The notes under the pieces were generated by a model. That model made no database searches and was not told the DNA's origin. It saw nothing but the letters and a program-made list of their open reading frames with translations. The position numbers and the translations under genes were made by a program. Of a stretch of DNA of 34,580 nucleotides, positions 31,024 through 34,580 are shown piece by piece (the stretch's first letter is position 1; each line of letters opens with the position of its first letter). Source of the stretch: Duganella callida (GTDB lineage Bacteria; Pseudomonadota; Gammaproteobacteria; Burkholderiales; Burkholderiaceae_D). Where the stretch lies: positions 1 through 34,580 of the forward strand of contig NZ_SPVG01000046.1 in the NCBI RefSeq assembly GCF_004614165.1. Reading direction: 5' to 3'.

Positions 31024-33133
31024 AGTCGCCCATCGGCCTGGAACCGCTGGCCACCAGCGCCTTGTCGCGGGTGTTCAGACCGTCCAGCACCGGCAGGTTG
31101 AAGCGGTGGGTGATGGCGCGCAGGATGGAGGCCGAGTCATACTGCGTGTGGTCCACCGTGCCCTTCTTCACGTACGGCGAAACGATAATGGCCGGCACGC
31201 GGGTGCCCGGACCCCAGCGGTCGCCCTTCGGCGGCGCGGCGTGGTCGTAGAAACCGCCGTTTTCATCGTAGGTCACGATCACCAGCATGTTCTTCCACTG
31301 CGGGCTTTTCTTCAGCTGGGCGATCACGTCGGCGATGTGGGCGTCGCCGTCGGCCACCGACGCGTAGCCGGCGTGCTGGTTCAGGTTGCCCTGTGGCTTG
31401 TAGAAGGCCACCGGCGGCAGCGTGCCGTTGGCGACGTCGGCCACGAACTGGGTGGCGTAATCCTTGAGGTGGGCCGCGCGGTTGGCCTTGCCGGCGTCGG
31501 TGCCCGGGTCCATGTTGGCGAAGTAGTTGAACGGCTGGTGGTGGAACTGGAAGTTGGGCGGGTTGGCAAACGCCGCGCGGTTGGCCGAGGTGGCGTTGGC
31601 GACGGTATCGTTCCAGGCGCCGGCGTACCAGGCCCAGTTGACGTTCTTGGCCGACAGCAGGTCGCCGATGTTTTTCTGCGTCTGCGGCGGCAGGGTGGTG
31701 GCCTTGCCGGCGTCGGCGTACAGGTGGGTGCTGTCGCTGGCGGCCGGCGCGTTCGAGCTCGGCTGATACGCCGGCTGCATGGTGTTCACCGCGTAGAACA
31801 TGCCGGTCGAGTCGGCCGGGGTCAGGGTGCTGTCGTTGGCATAGGACATTGCGCCGTTCAGCACGCTGGTGGGGGCGGTGGTCGATGGCGTCAGGCGCAC
31901 GAAGTTGCCGTTGGCGTCGACGTCGATCTTGGAGATCGAACCGGCGGCCACCGACTTGTCGGCGTTCGGGTATTGCGGCGCGCAGGCGCAGATCAGGTAC
32001 TGGTGGGTCAGGAAGGAGCCGCCGAAGGCGCCGATGAACAGGTTGTCGGCCAGCGCATACTGTTTGGCGATGTCCCACATCTTCATCTTGCTGCCGTCGT
32101 AATAGCCCATCGACAGGCCGCCGGCGTCCGAGTACAGGGCGAACTTGTCGTTCTTGCCGCCGTTGATCTGCATCTGGTTGTTGTAGAAGCGGTGCACCAG
32201 GTCGCGCGTGATGATGTTCTGCGGCAGCGCGATCGGGCTGTTGACGTCATCCAGCTGGAACGGCTTGTTCGGCAGGTTGGCCGATTGCGCCTGGGTGATC
32301 ACCAGGCTCTGACCGGCCGCGGTCATGCCGCCCCAGGTCGGCGGCAGCACCGGCAGGGTGCTGTTGTCGAGATCCTTCTGCGCCACGTAACCGCCGGTCG
32401 AGGTGGGGTTCACGCCGGGCACGCCGTTGGCGCCAGGGAACAGGCCGTACAGGTTGTCGAAGCCGCGGTTTTCCGCGTAGATCACGACGATGTTCTTGAT
32501 GTTGGCCAGCGCGGCGCCGGCCGCGATGGTGGCGGCCTGATCGGATGCGGCGCTTTGCGCGGCGGCGGTGCCGATGATGCCGGTCATGACGTCGGCTTCG
32601 GCCTTCAGCTTGGCCTGGTCGTCGCCGGAGACCTTGCTGACGTCGGCCACCAGGTTGGCTTCCGACACGCCCAGGCGGGTCGCCAGCTGGCTGCTGGCCT
32701 TGGCGAAGTCGCCGCCGTTGGCGTCCATCAGGGCGGCCAGCTCGGTGGTGATGGCGCTGACGAAGCCGGTATGGCCGTTCGGTGCGCGGAATACCAGTTT
32801 CTGCGTGACCTTGGTGCCGGCGTCGCCGACCGCGTCGTGGCGGATGGCGTCGGTGCCGATGGTCACCAGCACCGGGCCGGAACTGGCGTTGGTGATCTTG
32901 TAGCTGCCATCGGCACCGGTGCGCACGGTGCCCGAGTTGCTGTCGCAGGTCAGCTTGGCGCTGGTGCTTTCCAGGCAGACCACGGCGTTTTCATAATAGC
33001 TGCCCACCACCTGGCCGGTGAGGGTCGGGACGCTGTCGGACGAGCTGCCGCAAGCGATCAGGCCGGCGCCGATGCCGGCCGTTGCCAACAGCATCGGCAA
33101 CGGGCGCAGCGCCATTTTCAGTTTGGATTTCAT
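30989..33133 (-). CDS. AcpA-like phosphoesterase family lipoprotein (acid phosphatase/phospholipase C fold)
   Basis: Exported enzyme of 714 residues with lipobox LIAC (Cys28). Residues 32-115 form a small beta domain resembling a carboxypeptidase-regulatory fold. A helical linker follows (about 120-210), then the phosphoesterase domain (PF04185-like, about 212-690). That domain opens with IYAENRGFDNLYG, where Glu221-Asn222 match the metal-binding EN of the AcpA/phospholipase C family, and has a second signature VTYDENGGFYDH (about 620-631). It should hydrolyse phosphomonoesters or phospholipids outside the inner membrane. The ATG follows AAGGCACGAAG. It is divergent from a MauG-like peroxidase gene, with a Pho-box-like repeat in the 148-bp gap. 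The 3' end overlaps the histidine kinase gene by 35 bp. Confidence 0.9.
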   Translation of the reverse strand: MKSKLKMALRPLPMLLATAGIGAGLIACGSSSDSVPTLTGQVVGSYYENAVVCLESTSAKLTCDSNSGTVRTGADGSYKITNASSGPVLVTIGTDAIRHDAVGDAGTKVTQKLVFRAPNGHTGFVSAITTELAALMDANGGDFAKASSQLATRLGVSEANLVADVSKVSGDDQAKLKAEADVMTGIIGTAAAQSAASDQAATIAAGAALANIKNIVVIYAENRGFDNLYGLFPGANGVPGVNPTSTGGYVAQKDLDNSTLPVLPPTWGGMTAAGQSLVITQAQSANLPNKPFQLDDVNSPIALPQNIITRDLVHRFYNNQMQINGGKNDKFALYSDAGGLSMGYYDGSKMKMWDIAKQYALADNLFIGAFGGSFLTHQYLICACAPQYPNADKSVAAGSISKIDVDANGNFVRLTPSTTAPTSVLNGAMSYANDSTLTPADSTGMFYAVNTMQPAYQPSSNAPAASDSTHLYADAGKATTLPPQTQKNIGDLLSAKNVNWAWYAGAWNDTVANATSANRAAFANPPNFQFHHQPFNYFANMDPGTDAGKANRAAHLKDYATQFVADVANGTLPPVAFYKPQGNLNQHAGYASVADGDAHIADVIAQLKKSPQWKNMLVIVTYDENGGFYDHAAPPKGDRWGPGTRVPAIIVSPYVKKGTVDHTQYDSASILRAITHRFNLPVLDGLNTRDKALVASGSRPMGDFSSALALTPQE

Positions 33134-33241
33134 CTTCGTGCCTTGAGGGTGGGTGTTGAAAGCGGCTCATGCTATTCAGCAAATATTTCAGGACGATGAA
33201 ATGCGGCAAGGGCAAAAGTATCGTTTTGTATCATTTTTCGG

Positions 33242-33259
33242 CTGTCATGTAGCGGTCAT
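33242..33259 (+). promoter_or_regulatory. Candidate Pho box between phosphoesterase and peroxidase genes
   Basis: CTGTCAT, GTAG, CGGTCAT is a 7-4-7 direct repeat. The first heptamer is the exact PhoB consensus and the second differs at one base; a further GTCAT follows immediately. It is oriented toward the peroxidase gene, 22 bp before its ATG, and lies 108 bp upstream of the divergent phosphoesterase start. Orientation favours the peroxidase, though the neighbouring phosphatase is the classical Pho target. Confidence 0.6.
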
Positions 33260-33281
33260 GTCATTTTGGTAGGCTGGCTGC

Positions 33282-34526
33282 ATGAAAAAGATTTATGCAG
33301 CCCCGATCGCCCTCCTGGCGCTGATATTGAGCGCCTGCCATTCCGAGACCACGCCGCCGGCCGCCAAAGCCGCGCCCGCCAATGATGCGCCGCAGGCCGC
33401 GTATGCGCCGATGCGGGGCCGCCAGCCCAGCGTGCCCGAACTGACCGCGCTGGGCCGCGCCATGTTCAACGAACCGTCGCTGTCGGCGTCGGGACGCAAC
33501 GCCTGCGCCTCCTGCCACAACCCGGCCAACGCCTACGGCCCGGACAACCGGCTGGCCGCGCAGCTGGGCGGCGCCGACGGCAAGACCGAGGGCACGCGCG
33601 CGGCGCCGTCGCTGCGCTACATGCAGAACGTGCCGACCTTCAGCGAGCACTTCCACGAAGACGATGACGACGACAGCGTCGATGCCGGCCCCACCGGCGG
33701 CCACAACTGGGACGGCCGCGTGCAGACCGCGCACGAGCAGGCGCTGGGACCGCTGCTGTCGCCGCGCGAGATGGGCAACAAGGACGAGGCCGCGGTGCTG
33801 GCCAGGCTGAAGGCCGGTCCGCTGGCGGCGCAATTCCGCCAGGTGTTCGGCGCCGACATCTTCGACCGGCCGAATGCCGCGCTGAAGGGGGCGCTGATGG
33901 CGCTGGAAGTGTTTCAGGAAAGTCCGGCCGATTTTTATCCGTACAACAGCAAATATGACGCGTACCTGCGCAAGCAGACCGCGCTGAGCGCGCAGGAACT
34001 GCGCGGCCTGAACCTGTTCAATGACGAAACGCGGGGCAATTGCGCGTCCTGCCATGTCAGCCGCATCGCGCCCAGCGGCGCCTTCCCGCAGTTCACCGAT
34101 TACGGCCTGATCAACATCGGCGTGCCGCGCAACCGCAAGCTGGCGGCGAATGCCGACCCGGCGTACTACGACCTTGGCCTGTGCGGACCGGAGCGGACCG
34201 ACCTCAAGGACCACAAGGAATACTGCGGCAGCTTCAAGACGCCGTCGCTGCGCAACGTCGCCCTGCGCAAGGTGTATTTCCACAACGGCAGCTTCACGCG
34301 GCTGGAAGACGTGGTGCGTTTCTATGCCACGCGCGACACCGCGCCGCAGAAATGGTACGCGGGCGGCCGCAAATTCGACGACCTGCCTGCCGGCCTGGAG
34401 GGCAACGTCAACATGGAAGCGCCGTTCGGCGGCAAGCCCGGCGGCAAGCCGGCCCTGAGCGAGCGCGACATCGCCGACATCGTCGCCTTCCTGCACACCC
34501 TGACCGACGGCTACGCCGTCAAATAA
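33282..34526 (+). CDS. Diheme MauG/cytochrome c peroxidase family lipoprotein
   Basis: Periplasm-facing diheme protein of 414 residues. A signal with lipobox LSAC (Cys19) precedes two heme sites, CASCH at Cys75-His79 and CASCH at Cys254-His258, the layout of bacterial cytochrome c peroxidases and MauG. The family reduces hydrogen peroxide or performs post-translational oxidations with high-valent heme. An Asp-rich run (127-131) follows the first heme domain. The conserved RNVALRKVYFHNG and C-terminal DIADIVAFLHTLT are typical. The ATG at 33282 has only a weak upstream GGCTGG. It is divergent from the AcpA-like phosphoesterase, and a Pho-box-like element lies just upstream, so it may respond to phosphate limitation. 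The physiological electron donor is unknown. Confidence 0.92.
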   Translation: MKKIYAAPIALLALILSACHSETTPPAAKAAPANDAPQAAYAPMRGRQPSVPELTALGRAMFNEPSLSASGRNACASCHNPANAYGPDNRLAAQLGGADGKTEGTRAAPSLRYMQNVPTFSEHFHEDDDDDSVDAGPTGGHNWDGRVQTAHEQALGPLLSPREMGNKDEAAVLARLKAGPLAAQFRQVFGADIFDRPNAALKGALMALEVFQESPADFYPYNSKYDAYLRKQTALSAQELRGLNLFNDETRGNCASCHVSRIAPSGAFPQFTDYGLINIGVPRNRKLAANADPAYYDLGLCGPERTDLKDHKEYCGSFKTPSLRNVALRKVYFHNGSFTRLEDVVRFYATRDTAPQKWYAGGRKFDDLPAGLEGNVNMEAPFGGKPGGKPALSERDIADIVAFLHTLTDGYAVK

Positions 34527-34566
34527 ATCCGGGGTCAGTTCTGCCAATCGCACACGGGCTCTACCG

Positions 34567-34580
34567 TAAGCGGCCGCTTA
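34567..34580. repeat. Perfect palindrome at the right edge
   Basis: TAAGCGGCCGCTTA is a perfect 14-bp palindrome forming the last bases of the window, 41 bp beyond the peroxidase stop. It could be the upper part of a terminator or repeat hairpin but is cut by the edge. The preceding GGGGTCAG (34532-34539) resembles the core of dispersed GGGGTCAGAC-type repeats common in Oxalobacteraceae; that comparison is from memory. Confidence 0.4.

Noticed and set aside
31106-33199. Plus-strand open frame of about 700 codons opposite the phosphoesterase gene
   Set aside because: The opposite strand encodes a clear lipoprotein phosphoesterase. This frame has no signal, motif or ribosome site.
1-34580. CRISPR array, tRNA or rRNA genes
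   Set aside because: No regularly spaced repeats, cloverleaf-like segments or rRNA-like stretches were noticed on reading; a tRNAscan or CRISPR search would settle this.

Overview
The window is high-GC bacterial DNA, densely coding on both strands, with many ATGA-type start/stop overlaps. The gene mix points to a betaproteobacterium of the Oxalobacteraceae (Massilia/Duganella/Pseudoduganella type). It includes periplasmic molybdenum hydroxylases of the isoquinoline 1-oxidoreductase type, a Xanthomonas/Caulobacter-style TonB receptor with glucan hydrolases and a tryptophan-halogenase-like flavoprotein, a VgrG island, and several lipoprotein phosphatases. The organism is inferred from gene content only. 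No rRNA, tRNA or CRISPR array was seen.

Layout. (1) 1-4.7 kb, housekeeping and regulation: a short-chain dehydrogenase cut by the left edge, a divergent GlxA-type AraC regulator with a phased direct repeat between the two genes, a small coiled-coil membrane protein of unknown role, glutaredoxin 3, and a YeiH transporter with a LysR regulator. (2) 4.8-9.0 kb: a translationally coupled three-gene operon for a periplasmic molybdenum hydroxylase (triheme cytochrome c, 2Fe-2S subunit, Tat-exported Mo subunit). (3) 9.1-16.1 kb: an orphan type VI secretion island. It has a VgrG with a transthyretin-like tail, a 740-residue candidate cargo effector of unknown activity, a secreted SUMF1-fold protein lacking the formylglycine-generating cysteines (candidate immunity protein), a decayed second copy of that protein, and a scrap of a group II intron reverse transcriptase where the decayed copy ends. 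(4) 16.2-18.1 kb: a PAP2 phosphatase lipoprotein fused to a passenger-type beta-strand repeat. (5) 18.4-21.0 kb: a second molybdenum hydroxylase pair without its own cytochrome. (6) 21.0-28.8 kb, minus strand: an alpha-glucan uptake locus read as TonB receptor, then a strong intrinsic terminator, GH13 amylase, tryptophan-halogenase-like flavoprotein and GH97 alpha-glucosidase. (7) 29.0-31.0 kb: an OmpR-type response regulator and its histidine kinase, divergent from the glucan locus. (8) 31.0-34.5 kb: an AcpA-like phosphoesterase lipoprotein divergent from a diheme MauG/cytochrome c peroxidase lipoprotein, with a Pho-box-like repeat between them.

Three points stand out. The VgrG/effector/SUMF1 island looks like an effector-immunity module with a decaying duplicate. 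A flavin halogenase homologue keeps its catalytic Lys and Glu but has an altered GWxWxIP motif, and sits inside a starch-type locus. Both extracytoplasmic phosphatases have Pho-box-like 7-4-7 repeats upstream, which suggests a phosphate-starvation response.
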